DNA from: an uncultured Bacteroidales bacterium
GTDB taxonomy: Bacteria > Bacteroidota > Bacteroidia > Bacteroidales > Bacteroidaceae
Reading direction: 5' to 3'
DNA length: 33,752 nucleotides
Assembly (NCBI GenBank): GCA_902800925.1
Contig: CADCGD010000031.1
Location: 1-33,752, forward strand
The translations under genes and the position numbers were made by a program. Positions 24,117 through 32,361 of this stretch are shown in pieces. How positions within the stretch are numbered: position 1 is the first letter of the stretch; each line of letters starts with the position of its first letter. The notes under the pieces were generated by a model, which was not told where the DNA came from, did not search any database, and saw only the letters and a list, made by a program, of their open reading frames with translations.

Positions 24117-25589
24117 TTAAATTTGTTGATACAGTCGATATACGCCTCTACGCTGGCGGTAACGATATCGGTATTGGCACCAAAGCCATAATTCTACCTG
24201 CATGTGCACTTTACCGACATCGTCGGAACCTTTGGAGATAGCCTGGATGGTAAACTCCTTCAGCGTCATTTGTTTCATGATAATCTTCTTCAGGGCCTTG
24301 ATGGCAGCATCCACAGGACCATTACCAGAGGCAGCAGCCTCAAACTTCTGACCACTGATATCCAGTCCGATAGAGGCCACACTCTTCACGCCCTTACCTG
24401 TCGTAACCTGCAGGAAGTCAAGGCGAACAGCATGGGTGTCTGCTGTATCTGCACCAGCCAACATCAGGGCATCGGCATCGGAAACTTCCTTCTTCTGGTC
24501 GGCCAGCACAAGGAACTTCTCGTAGATCTTGTCGAGCTTCTCTTCTGACAGGTCAACACCATTGACGTGCAGACGATGTTTCAAGGCAGCACGTCCACTA
24601 CGGGCAGTCAGTACGATGCTGTTATCGTCAATACCCACATCCTTGGGATCCATAATCTCGTAGGTATGTACATTCTTCAAGACGCCATCCTGATGGATGC
24701 CGCTGGAGTGTGCAAAGGCATTACGACCTACAATGGCCTTGTTAGGCTGGATAGGCATATTCATCAGACTCGACACCATGCGACTGGTAGGATAGATCTT
24801 GGTGGTATTGATGTTCGTCTCAATACCCAGACTCCTGTGACATTTCAGAATCATCGCTATCTCTTCGAGTGACGTGTTACCAGCACGTTCACCAATACCA
24901 TTGATAGTAACCTCTACCTGACGGGCACCAGCCATCACACCATTGAAGGTGTTGGCAGTAGCCATTCCAAGGTCATTATGACAGTGGGTAGAGATGATGG
25001 CACAATCGATATTGTCGACATGCTCCTTCAGATATTTGATCTTATCGAAATACTCCTGGGGCAGGCAATAACCCGTAGTATCGGGGATATTGACAACAGT
25101 AGCGCCAGCCTTGATGACAGCCTCAACGACACGTGCCAGATACTCATTATCTGTGCGACCAGCATCCTCACAATAGAACTCTACATCGTCCACAAAGCGC
25201 TTGGCATACTTCGTAGCAGCAACAGCACGCTCCAGGATCTCCTCACGCGTGGAGTTGAACTTAAACTTGATGTGTTCGTCCGAGGTACCAATACCCGTAT
25301 GGATACGCTTGTGCTTCGCATACTTCAAGGCATCGAAAGCCACCTCGATGTCACGCTCCACAGCACGTGTCAGCGCACAGATGGTGGGCCACGTCACGGC
25401 CTTTGAAATCTCAATCACGGAATTGAAGTCACCTGGGGAACTGATAGGGAATCCCGCTTCAATCACATCGACGCCCAATTGCTCGAGCGCCTTGGCTACC
25501 TGAATCTTCTCCACAGTATTCAACTGACAGCCGGGCACCTGCTCGCCATCACGAAGTGTTGTGTCGAAAATAAACAATCTGTCACTCAT
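24117..25589 (-). CDS. leuA: 2-isopropylmalate synthase (frameshifted C-terminus)
   Basis: Catalyses the first committed leucine step, acetyl-CoA plus 2-oxoisovalerate. '[20 protein letters not shown]' opens the TIM barrel, '[15 protein letters not shown]' gives the HxH metal site, and '[15 protein letters not shown]' is the LeuA signature. The regulatory domain runs from about residue 360. I chose the ATG at 25587-25589 because it matches the family start; the longer frame to 25634 lies in repeats. After 'KVHMQVE' the frame reads [16 protein letters not shown]..., which is unlike any LeuA. The next frame reads [17 protein letters not shown]..., the normal end, and would stop at 24101-24103 overlapping leuC. 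So about 25 terminal residues of the leucine-sensing domain are scrambled. Confidence 0.9.
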   Translation of the reverse strand: MSDRLFIFDTTLRDGEQVPGCQLNTVEKIQVAKALEQLGVDVIEAGFPISSPGDFNSVIEISKAVTWPTICALTRAVERDIEVAFDALKYAKHKRIHTGIGTSDEHIKFKFNSTREEILERAVAATKYAKRFVDDVEFYCEDAGRTDNEYLARVVEAVIKAGATVVNIPDTTGYCLPQEYFDKIKYLKEHVDNIDCAIISTHCHNDLGMATANTFNGVMAGARQVEVTINGIGERAGNTSLEEIAMILKCHRSLGIETNINTTKIYPTSRMVSSLMNMPIQPNKAIVGRNAFAHSSGIHQDGVLKNVHTYEIMDPKDVGIDDNSIVLTARSGRAALKHRLHVNGVDLSEEKLDKIYEKFLVLADQKKEVSDADALMLAGADTADTHAVRLDFLQVTTGKGVKSVASIGLDISGQKFEAAASGNGPVDAAIKALKKIIMKQMTLKEFTIQAISKGSDDVGKVHMQVELWLWCQYRYRYRQRRGVYRLYQQI

Positions 25590-25599
25590 ACCTTTAAAC

Positions 25600-25660
25600 T
25601 TTTCACTGTTCACTATTCTCTTTTCTCTGTTCACTAGGGCAAAGCCCGCTGTTCACTACG
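25600..25660 (-). repeat. 21/22-nt direct repeats between attenuator and leuA
   Basis: CTGTTCACTA occurs at 25606-25615, 25627-25636 and 25649-25658 (spacing 21 and 22 nt) within a larger heptamer pattern (TAGTGAA, CAGTGAA, AAG...). It fills the gap between the attenuator T-run and the leuA start. The third spacer carries a small GGGC/GCCC inverted repeat (25637-25647). Confidence 0.75.
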
Positions 25661-25696
25661 AAAAAAGCCTTTCTACACCCGGAAGTGAGAAAGGCT
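25660..25696 (-). terminator. Attenuator terminator in the leu leader
   Basis: A 9-bp stem (AGCCTTTCT at 25666-25674 with AGAAAGGCT at 25688-25696 on plus), a 13-nt loop, and six T's on the minus strand right after the stem (25660-25665). It lies upstream of leuA, so termination here would silence the operon. Confidence 0.85.
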
Positions 25697-25746
25697 CTGT
25701 ATCGTTCTATCGTAACTCTGACTATATGCAAACCCATCACTTCCGG
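25679..25746 (-). promoter_or_regulatory. Candidate anti-terminator pairing in leu leader
   Basis: A perfect 10-bp inverted repeat: CCGGAAGTGA at 25679-25688 pairs with TCACTTCCGG at 25737-25746. The upstream arm overlaps the end of the leader-peptide frame (its stop TGA is 25737-25739). The downstream arm occupies the terminator loop and touches its stem. A nearby GGUU/AGCC wobble pairing could extend it over the terminator's 5' arm. The two structures should therefore be mutually exclusive. Confidence 0.65.
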
Positions 25747-25802
25747 CTACTTTTACGCAGTCGAATAATAATAATGTTGCTAATCAGATTTAGACTTTTC
25801 AT
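25737..25802 (-). CDS. leuL: leu operon leader peptide (Ile-rich)
   Basis: A 21-codon frame: MKSLNLISN, then four consecutive Ile codons (all ATT, in all IIII), then RLRKSSRK and TGA. It has five Ile and three Leu codons in the first 15 positions. It begins about 17 nt after the predicted transcription start and ends inside the upstream arm of the 10-bp pairing that faces the terminator. This is the standard layout of a ribosome-mediated attenuator: slow decoding at the Ile/Leu codons leaves the arm at 25737-25746 free and blocks the terminator. Normal decoding covers the arm and lets the terminator form. The call rests on composition, position and matching RNA structures. No homology search was possible. 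The symbol leuL is used by analogy only. Confidence 0.75.
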   Translation of the reverse strand: MKSLNLISNIIIIRLRKSSRK

Positions 25803-25825
25803 CGTTTACTTTTCAATTTCGCTTG

Positions 25826-25857
25826 CAAAAGTACACATTTCCTGTGAAACCACCAAA
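25826..25857 (-). promoter_or_regulatory. leu operon promoter
   Basis: On the minus strand TTTG (25854-25857) as -33 and TACTTTTG (25826-25833, exact TAnnTTTG) as -7, with a 20-nt spacer. Transcription should begin near 25819, just ahead of the leader peptide. Confidence 0.75.
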
Positions 25858-25893
25858 CAATTTGTCACTTTTTTACTCAACAAAGCAGCAAAC

Positions 25894-25918
25894 GTGGTAA
25901 GGCTATGAACCCTACCAC
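25894..25918 (-). terminator. Terminator after the cytidylate-kinase-like gene
   Basis: GTGGTAAGG (25894-25902) faces CCCTACCAC (25910-25918). On the minus-strand RNA all nine positions pair (one G-U). It lies 20 nt past the stop of the kinase-like gene and upstream of the leu promoter. The T-run is weak. Confidence 0.5.
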
Positions 25919-25937
25919 CTATTTTATAATAAGGAGG

Positions 25938-26573
25938 TTATTTACTCATGCGGTCAATATAGTCCATAATCACCTCCACAGCATCGTCTTCGCTCAGCTC
26001 GTCCATCGTGATGACCAGCTGGTAGTTGCGGGTGTCGTAGCGCGAGGTATCCTCGTACTTCTGGATATACGTCTCGCGGTCAGCATCTAGCTTGGCAATG
26101 ATGTTGCGAGCCTGCTCGTCGCTGACATTCTGCTTTCGCATGAGGCGCTGGATGCGATATTCCATCGAGGCCTGAATGAAAATGCTCAGATGGTTAGGCC
26201 ACTTACGAAACACCATGAAACCCGTGCGACCAGCCACCACGCAGGATGTCTGAGCAGCCAGTTCCTGAAGAATATGCTTCTCAGTCTCGTACAGCGATGC
26301 ATTGGTCAGTTTCACCTCGCTCTCCATAGGCTGAGTAGCGCTGTTCACCATCGTCTGATAGTAGGTATTGATTTCTTTCCACCACGACTTCTTTTGAGCC
26401 TTTATCTCCTCAATGCGCTCGATGGAGAGGCCGAACTTTTTGGTAAGTCCCTCAACAATAGCCTTGTCGCAGTACTTCACACCTAACTTCTCGGCCAATT
26501 TGCGGCCAACAGTACGTCCACCTGAACCGACCTCGCGGTTAATGGTAATCACAAATTTTTCGTTCTTATTCAT
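25938..26573 (-). CDS. Cytidylate kinase-like protein
   Basis: A 211-residue P-loop-type protein of the cytidylate kinase-like family. 'ITINREVGSGGRTVGRKLAEKLG' (given as ITINREVGSGG and RTVGRKLAEKLG) provides the nucleotide-binding loop, followed by the typical 'KYCDKAIVEGLTKKFGL', 'CVVAGRTGFMVFR' and 'IQRLMRKQNVSDEQARNII'. It differs from true CMP kinase (Cmk) in its loop, and the substrate is unknown for this family. It is the last gene of the dehydratase-DUF4301-M3 operon, 33 nt after the peptidase gene. Confidence 0.85.
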   Translation of the reverse strand: MNKNEKFVITINREVGSGGRTVGRKLAEKLGVKYCDKAIVEGLTKKFGLSIERIEEIKAQKKSWWKEINTYYQTMVNSATQPMESEVKLTNASLYETEKHILQELAAQTSCVVAGRTGFMVFRKWPNHLSIFIQASMEYRIQRLMRKQNVSDEQARNIIAKLDADRETYIQKYEDTSRYDTRNYQLVITMDELSEDDAVEVIMDYIDRMSK

Positions 26574-26606
26574 TATCGTCCTATATTGTTATCTGCAAAG
26601 AAAAGT

Positions 26607-28748
26607 TTACAGGCCTCTTGCACGGAGGATGGCAGAGGCATCAGGCTGCTGCATGCCTGTGAAGTCAGTGAACATCTGCATCAGGTCGCCCGTGTTGCCT
26701 CGACTCAGAATCTTGTCGCGCATGGCTTGACCGGTTTCGGGTTTCAGGGCCCCCAGCTTGGCAAAGGTGTCAGCCACATTGACTGCCAAGACTTCCGTCC
26801 ACAGATAGCTGTAATAACCAGCAGCATAGCCCCCACCCCATACATGATTGAAGTAGCTGGTCATATAGCGAGGCGGAATCTGAGCATCGAGGATGCCATA
26901 CTGCTGCAGAGCCTTGGTCTCAAAGGCTGCACACTGGTCAGCAGTGGGAACGTCCTTTGAAGCCAGCATGTGCCAAGCCATATCGAGGGAAGAGGCTGCG
27001 AGGTTCTCACCCAGCGCATAGGCCGACTGAAAATTGATGCTCTTCAGCATGCGCTCTTTCAACTCAGCAGGCATGGGCTCATTGGTCTCATAGTGACGTG
27101 CATAGTGGTCAAACACCTCAGGAATAGAGGCAAACGACTCGTTGAACTGCGAGGGCATCTCCACGAAATCGCGATAGACGTTGGTACCAGCCAGCGTCTT
27201 GTATTCACAATTGGAGAGCATGCCATGCAGGGCGTGACCAAACTCATGGAACATTGTTGTCACCTCATCCCATGTAATCAGCGAAGGCTTACCCTCGGGA
27301 GCCTTAGCATTGTTGCAGACGTTGAAGATGATGGGCTTCTGATTCCAATGACGACTCTGTTCCAGGAAGTTGTCCATCCAAGCACCACCACGCTTTGAAG
27401 CACGACGGTAATAGTCGCCATAGAACAGCGCCATTGACTGACCATCCTTGTCGAAGACCTCAAAGACACGCATGTCAGGATGATAGGTTGGAATATCGGT
27501 ACGCTCCTTGAACGTCAGACCATAGACGCGATTGGCGGCATAGAACACACCATTGAGCAACACGCTATCCACATTGAAATAGGGCTTTACCTCATCGTCA
27601 GAGATGTCGAGCATAGCCTTCTTCATCTTGGCGGAATAGTAGAAGCGGTCATAGGGCTCCAAATTAGAGGTGAGAGGTAAGGGGTTAGAGGTGAGAGAAG
27701 CATCGTGTGCAAATGCCTCGATAGCCTTTGTCTCAGCATCAGCCTTGGCCTTGTAGGCTTGAACCAGATTCTTCAGGAAGTTGTTGACATTATCCGGTGT
27801 CTTCGCCATGGTATCGTCCAGCGAATAGGCTGCATAGCAGGGATAACCCATCAACTCAGCCTTCTCGGCACGCAGCTTGGCCATCTCGCTGACGATAGCA
27901 AAGGTGTTGTACTTGGGGTTGGTACCATCAGCACGATGGATAGAGGCCTCATAGACCTTCTTGCGCAACTCGCGATTGTCGAGACTGGCAAGAGGAGCCT
28001 GCTGCGTAGTATTCATGATGACGATAGCATACGGTGCCTTGCCGCCACGACTCTCAGCATCCTTCTGGCACTGGGCAATATCAGCCTCGCTGAGTCCTGC
28101 CAGGTCTTCTTTCTTGTCTACCCACACAATCGCATCGTTGGTGGCAGCCTGCAGAAGGTCGCCCCACTGCTGTTGCAGGTCGCTGATGCGCAGGTTAATC
28201 TCCTTCATGCGCGCCATCTTCTCGTCAGACAAGAGGGCACCCTTGCGCACGAATTCCTTATAGATTTCCTCCAACAACTTCTGGTCCTCGCCCTTCAGTG
28301 TGTCATGCTGTTTGTCGTACACCTGCTTGATGCGCTCGAACAATGGTTTGTTGAACGATATCTCATTCTGCAGGTCGGTCAACATGGGTTGTACCTTCTT
28401 CTCAATCTCGCTGAGTTCATCAGATTTGTCTGCCTCTGTCAATGCGAAGAAGACGGTGGAAACACGTGTCAACAGGCGACTGCTGTCCTCGAAAGGCAGG
28501 ATGGTATTCTCGAAGGTGGCCGAGTCCTGACAGTCCACGATAGCCTGGATATTATCGCGCGTCTGCTGGATAGCAGCCTCAAAGGCAGGCAGATAGTCAG
28601 ACGTCTGAATCTTGCTGAAGTCAGGCGCACCAAACGGTAAAGAACTCTCTGCCAGCAGAGGATTCTCGTGAGAACTCTGCTGGCAGGCGGTATTTGTTAG
28701 CATCATAGCGGAAGTCATTCCGATAGCTACAATTGTCTTTATGTTCAT
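26607..28748 (-). CDS. dcp: M3-family oligopeptidase lipoprotein (Dcp-like)
   Basis: A 713-residue zinc metallopeptidase of the M3 (thimet/dipeptidyl carboxypeptidase) family. The zinc site is 'FHEFGHALHG' (HEFGH at 501-505). Downstream conserved parts are 'DFVEMPSQFNESF' and 'YMTSYFNHVWGGGYAAGYY'. A lipobox ('LTNTAC', Cys22) shows export and lipid anchoring, as in many Bacteroidetes Dcp homologues; it probably degrades short peptides in the periplasm. Residues 351-363 ('SLTSNPLPLTSNL') come from an in-frame heptamer array (27664-27698) in a helical-hairpin region before 'EPYDRFYYSAKM'. It lies 37 nt after the DUF4301 gene, across another heptamer array. Confidence 0.93.
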   Translation of the reverse strand: MNIKTIVAIGMTSAMMLTNTACQQSSHENPLLAESSLPFGAPDFSKIQTSDYLPAFEAAIQQTRDNIQAIVDCQDSATFENTILPFEDSSRLLTRVSTVFFALTEADKSDELSEIEKKVQPMLTDLQNEISFNKPLFERIKQVYDKQHDTLKGEDQKLLEEIYKEFVRKGALLSDEKMARMKEINLRISDLQQQWGDLLQAATNDAIVWVDKKEDLAGLSEADIAQCQKDAESRGGKAPYAIVIMNTTQQAPLASLDNRELRKKVYEASIHRADGTNPKYNTFAIVSEMAKLRAEKAELMGYPCYAAYSLDDTMAKTPDNVNNFLKNLVQAYKAKADAETKAIEAFAHDASLTSNPLPLTSNLEPYDRFYYSAKMKKAMLDISDDEVKPYFNVDSVLLNGVFYAANRVYGLTFKERTDIPTYHPDMRVFEVFDKDGQSMALFYGDYYRRASKRGGAWMDNFLEQSRHWNQKPIIFNVCNNAKAPEGKPSLITWDEVTTMFHEFGHALHGMLSNCEYKTLAGTNVYRDFVEMPSQFNESFASIPEVFDHYARHYETNEPMPAELKERMLKSINFQSAYALGENLAASSLDMAWHMLASKDVPTADQCAAFETKALQQYGILDAQIPPRYMTSYFNHVWGGGYAAGYYSYLWTEVLAVNVADTFAKLGALKPETGQAMRDKILSRGNTGDLMQMFTDFTGMQQPDASAILRARGL
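27664..27698 (-). repeat. Heptamer array inside the M3 peptidase gene
   Basis: Five 7-mers on plus: TTAGAGG, TGAGAGG, TAAGGGG, TTAGAGG, TGAGAGA. Stop-free in the coding direction, encoding LTSNPLPLTSN. Confidence 0.85.
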
Positions 28749-28750
28749 TA

Positions 28751-28771
28751 ATTATCAATTATCATTTATCA
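28751..28771. repeat. Heptamer array (ATTATCA) between dcp and DUF4301
   Basis: Three 7-mers, ATTATCA, ATTATCA, TTTATCA, fill most of the 37-nt spacer. The unit equals the one in the signal-peptide region at 6853-6880. Confidence 0.75.
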
Positions 28772-28785
28772 TTTAGCGAATGCGC

Positions 28786-30285
28786 TTACTGGTGTTGGTC
28801 ACGAAGGAGGTCATTGACAGTCTTCACAGGATTGAACGTAGCCAGAGGAACTTCCACAAAGACAGTACTCCAGTTGCTCATGGCACCATTCCAGAGACCT
28901 GGCAACTCCAGTGCCTGCAACTCCTTACCGCTCTTTGACTTCTGTGAGATGAAGCCCGTAGAGGGGTCAACAAACTTAGGCAGGTCGAAGGCATTGCCCT
29001 GGTAGTCCTTCACAGCGCAGACAAGGTCAACGGGGTTGAAGTGAGTGCCCTTGGTGAACATCTCCATATACGCCGTGTTACTCTTGTCAATCTGGCTGGA
29101 CTCCAGAATCTGCAAGCTGACAGTGCCATCCTGGTTGTAGGTCAGGAACGGACCACCACCAGGCTCACCAACATTCTTCACGACACCACAGACGCGCATG
29201 GGACGATTCAGCTTCTTACGCAGGTAGGCGGCATCCACCTTGTTGCCCTTCGGATTGGTGCAGAGGTTCTTCTCAACGAACTGTGCAATCTCAGCAAGCT
29301 GGGCATCAGTGGCTCCTGCATCCAACAGACGCAGATACTCGAAAGCCTTCTGCTGCAAATCTACCAGTACACCAGCAATGATCTGCTTCCAGATAACGGT
29401 CTCAGACTTCAGACGGTCGGGAACAACATTATCGATATTCTTCACGAAGATAACATCAGCCTCAATCTCGTTGAGGTTCTCGATGAGGGCACCATGACCA
29501 CCGGGACGGAACAACAGCGAACCATCAGCGTTGCGGAACGGAGTGCCGTCAGGATTAGCAGCAACAGTATCCGTGCTGGGCTTCTGTTCAGAGAAGCTGA
29601 TATCGTAGTGGATGCCATACTTCTGAGCATACAGGTCAGCCTTCTGAGCGACCTTCTGCTTGAAGAGTTCCATGTGCTCATGAGAGACGGTGAAGTGTAC
29701 ATAAGCCTCACCATTGCTGGCTGCATACAGAGCGCCCTCTACCAAGTGTTCCTCCATCGGGGTACGAGGTCCCTCAGCATAGTTGTGGAACAGCAACAGA
29801 CCCTTGGGCAGCTGACCATAGTTCAGTCCCTCAGCCTTCAACATATTGGCTGCCACGGCCTTATAGTTACCCTCAGCAATCAGGGCTCTGATACCCTTGC
29901 CATTATTCTTCTGGCAGACGGCATCGAGCTCATCATAGAAGGCAAACTTCTCAATATTGTCGAAATACTTCTTCTCGAAATCAGTGGTGGGCTTGTCATA
30001 GTCGGCATCGACAAAGGCAAACATGTCCTTGAACATGCGGCTGGCTGCACCTGAGGCAGGTACAAACTTCACCACCTTCTTACCCTGTGCCTTGTACTTC
30101 TGCCAAACATCCACAAAATGCTTGCGCTCAGCGTCATTGGGAGCAACGATACCGTTACCTATGGCTGCAGCACCCTCTAACTTCAGAAACGGAAAACCAG
30201 TCTTAAACTGTCCGAGTTGGGTCTCAATCTGCTGCTCAGAGATTCCCTTCTGAGCAAGCTGTTTCAGGTCTTGTTGTGTTAGCAT
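28786..30285 (-). CDS. DUF4301 family protein
   Basis: A 499-residue protein recognised as DUF4301 from 'FVPASGAASRMFKDMFAF', 'LPKGLLLFHNY', 'FRPGGHGALIENLNEI' and 'RVCGVVKNVGEPGGGPF'. Several of these parts (GxASRM, GHGAL) recall sugar-nucleotidyltransferase folds, so a nucleotide-sugar or sugar-1-phosphate activity is plausible but unproven. It has no signal peptide and is probably cytoplasmic. The length is typical. It lies 39 nt after the NDP-sugar dehydratase gene, which supports a link to surface-sugar metabolism. Confidence 0.88.
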   Translation of the reverse strand: MLTQQDLKQLAQKGISEQQIETQLGQFKTGFPFLKLEGAAAIGNGIVAPNDAERKHFVDVWQKYKAQGKKVVKFVPASGAASRMFKDMFAFVDADYDKPTTDFEKKYFDNIEKFAFYDELDAVCQKNNGKGIRALIAEGNYKAVAANMLKAEGLNYGQLPKGLLLFHNYAEGPRTPMEEHLVEGALYAASNGEAYVHFTVSHEHMELFKQKVAQKADLYAQKYGIHYDISFSEQKPSTDTVAANPDGTPFRNADGSLLFRPGGHGALIENLNEIEADVIFVKNIDNVVPDRLKSETVIWKQIIAGVLVDLQQKAFEYLRLLDAGATDAQLAEIAQFVEKNLCTNPKGNKVDAAYLRKKLNRPMRVCGVVKNVGEPGGGPFLTYNQDGTVSLQILESSQIDKSNTAYMEMFTKGTHFNPVDLVCAVKDYQGNAFDLPKFVDPSTGFISQKSKSGKELQALELPGLWNGAMSNWSTVFVEVPLATFNPVKTVNDLLRDQHQ

Positions 30286-30308
30286 ATTGTTCGTAGTTTT
30301 TTAAAGTT

Positions 30309-30341
30309 ATTGTTTATCTATTGTTTATTTATTGTCTAATT
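30309..30341. repeat. Three 11-nt repeats at the DUF4301/dehydratase junction
   Basis: ATTGTTTATCT, ATTGTTTATTT and ATTGTCTAATT in tandem across the spacer and the stop of the dehydratase gene. Confidence 0.6.
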
Positions 30342-32247
30342 CTTCATAAACGGAGTTGTTCGACTTGTACTCTGGCACTATCTCCTTCATCTTCTTGACA
30401 GTAGCCATATTGTCGTAGCCCTTCGAGATCTCAATGAGTTCGTCGATATCCTTGGAAACCTCAGCAAACTCATAGCTGCGAACTTCGGCAATACGAATCT
30501 TCTCGTGGAAGGTAGGTTTGGTACCCTCCTTGTCGTTGAGCACTTCCTCATAGAGTTTCTCGCCAGGACGCAGACCTGTGTACTTGATCTCCACATTCTT
30601 GGCACCACTCAACTTAATCATGCGCTTGGCAAGGTCGGCAATGCGTACGGGCTTACCCATATCGAAGACGAAGATTTCGCCACCATTACCCTTGGTACCT
30701 GCCTCCAGCACCAGCTTACAGGCCTCGGGGATGAGCATGAAGTAGCGAACGATATTCTCGTCAGTAACGGTAACAGGACCACCATTACGAATCTGTTCCT
30801 TGAACAAGGGGATAACAGAACCGTTAGAACCCAGCACGTTACCGAAACGCGTGGTCACAAACTGCGTCTGACAAGTCTTGTCCAGTGCCTGTACATAGAT
30901 CTCGCAGATACGCTTCGAACAACCCATGACATTCGTCGGATTCACAGCCTTGTCGGTAGATACCATCACGAATTTCTTCACACCGTATTTCACACTGAGG
31001 TCAGCAATGACCTTCGTACCATAGACGTTGTTCTGCACAGCCTCCGAGGGGTTGCCCTCCATCATAGGCACATGCTTATAAGCAGCTGCATGGAAGACAT
31101 AGTCCGGACGGAACTCCTTGAAGATAGCCTCCATGCGGTCTTGCTTGCAGATAGAGGTCACGACAACCTCCGACTGAACCTTCGGGAAACGCTTCTGCAT
31201 CATCAGCATCAGATCGTGGTCAGGCGTCTCTGCCTGGTCAATCAGCATCATGGCCTCTGGCTGGTAAGCAGCTATCTGGCGCACCATCTCTGAACCAATG
31301 CTACCTGCAGCACCAGTAATCATCACACGACGACCCGTCAATAGTTCACCCACTGACTTCATGTCGACACGGATTTCATCACGAGGCAACAGGTCTTCTA
31401 CGCTGACCTCCTTCAGGTGCAGTCCGTCGTCTTGCTGATTGTCCTGCAGCTCGCCATCCTTCACGTCAACCTCCTTGGCAGACTCTGACATGAAAATCTT
31501 GATGCCGGCACCCAACAACTGGTCTTGCAACTTCTGATCATTACGGAACTCCTCTTTACGTGGAGCTGCAATCAACACAGCCTCTACATGCAAGCGTTTC
31601 GCAATCTGTGCAATGTCTTCCGTCGAATTATACACACGCAGTCCCATGACCCTGTTGTGACTGTTATATTTACCATCAGGAGCAATGAATCCTTTCACAT
31701 TGAAACGGGCAGGACTCTGTGAACGGATAAGCTTTGCCAATCCTACTCCACCCTCCATTTCACCATAGATAAGCACGCGGATAGCTCTTGCATCCAGTGT
31801 GGTTAGCTCGTACAGTGTCTTCACAAGTACTCTCAATCCCCACATCAACAAAGTAGCGATAGCGTACATCATGGCGACATGACGGAAGCCAAGCGTATAG
31901 AATTCTTCAGGATAAGAGAGCACCAAGAAGTGCATCAGATAGGCAATCGCCAACGAAATGATGTTTGCATAGAAAACTCTTGTCAAGTCTACGAACGACG
32001 AATAGCGTATGATACCCGAGTAAGTATGGAACATGCGTGCACCCACGAATCCGGGCAACGCATACATCACCAATGTTCTCAACAGCATCAGCACATCAAC
32101 TCCTTCCGTTCTACGGAAAACGAACAACCAACATGTTATGAGACCAGCCACCAATAAAATAGCAAAGTCTAGCAAGAGGATTCCCCAGTAAGGCAATGCA
32201 TTTCTACTGAAGTACCAACTTAATACTCTTTCAACAGGTTTTATCAT
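30325..32247 (-). CDS. Membrane NDP-sugar 4,6-dehydratase (FlaA1/CapD type)
   Basis: A 640-residue protein. Four membrane spans lie within residues 20-145. A first Rossmann-like domain (150-260, 'VLIYGEMEGGVGLAKLI') is followed by a short-chain dehydrogenase domain with 'VMITGAAGSIGSEMVRQIA' (NAD+ site TGAAGSIG at 311-318), 'FHAAAYKHVPMME' (385-397) and 'MVSTDKAVNPTNVMGCSKR'. As in PglF/WbpM/CapD enzymes the usual catalytic Tyr is Met (Met441, MxxxK). The family converts UDP-GlcNAc or similar sugars to 4-keto-6-deoxy intermediates for capsule, O-antigen or glycoprotein glycans. The length is normal. It is the first gene of its operon, under a clear promoter. Confidence 0.92.
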   Translation of the reverse strand: MIKPVERVLSWYFSRNALPYWGILLLDFAILLVAGLITCWLFVFRRTEGVDVLMLLRTLVMYALPGFVGARMFHTYSGIIRYSSFVDLTRVFYANIISLAIAYLMHFLVLSYPEEFYTLGFRHVAMMYAIATLLMWGLRVLVKTLYELTTLDARAIRVLIYGEMEGGVGLAKLIRSQSPARFNVKGFIAPDGKYNSHNRVMGLRVYNSTEDIAQIAKRLHVEAVLIAAPRKEEFRNDQKLQDQLLGAGIKIFMSESAKEVDVKDGELQDNQQDDGLHLKEVSVEDLLPRDEIRVDMKSVGELLTGRRVMITGAAGSIGSEMVRQIAAYQPEAMMLIDQAETPDHDLMLMMQKRFPKVQSEVVVTSICKQDRMEAIFKEFRPDYVFHAAAYKHVPMMEGNPSEAVQNNVYGTKVIADLSVKYGVKKFVMVSTDKAVNPTNVMGCSKRICEIYVQALDKTCQTQFVTTRFGNVLGSNGSVIPLFKEQIRNGGPVTVTDENIVRYFMLIPEACKLVLEAGTKGNGGEIFVFDMGKPVRIADLAKRMIKLSGAKNVEIKYTGLRPGEKLYEEVLNDKEGTKPTFHEKIRIAEVRSYEFAEVSKDIDELIEISKGYDNMATVKKMKEIVPEYKSNNSVYEELDNK

Positions 32248-32282
32248 AGCTTTCTATCATTTCTCTATATCCATTCAGCGTG

Positions 32283-32314
32283 CAAATTTACGAATAATTA
32301 TCACATTATCCAAA
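32283..32314 (-). promoter_or_regulatory. Promoter for the dehydratase operon
   Basis: On the minus strand TTTG (32311-32314) as -33 and TAAATTTG (32283-32290, exact TAnnTTTG) as -7, with a 20-nt spacer. The start codon is about 35 nt downstream. Confidence 0.75.
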
Positions 32315-32361
32315 TAATTATCCAATTATTTTACCAAATGGGGCAAAGAATTGACAAAGCG

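Noticed and set aside
25590-25634. 15-codon N-terminal extension of LeuA
   Set aside because: It is encoded by the direct repeats of the leader. The LeuA family begins at [15 protein letters not shown].
27705-28640. 311-codon plus-strand open frame opposite the M3 peptidase
   Set aside because: It is antisense to a well-supported zinc peptidase, shows no motif, and is open because of codon bias in the true gene. The same applies to long opposite-strand frames at 15469-16302, 20537-21409, 29041-30054 and 30505-31293.
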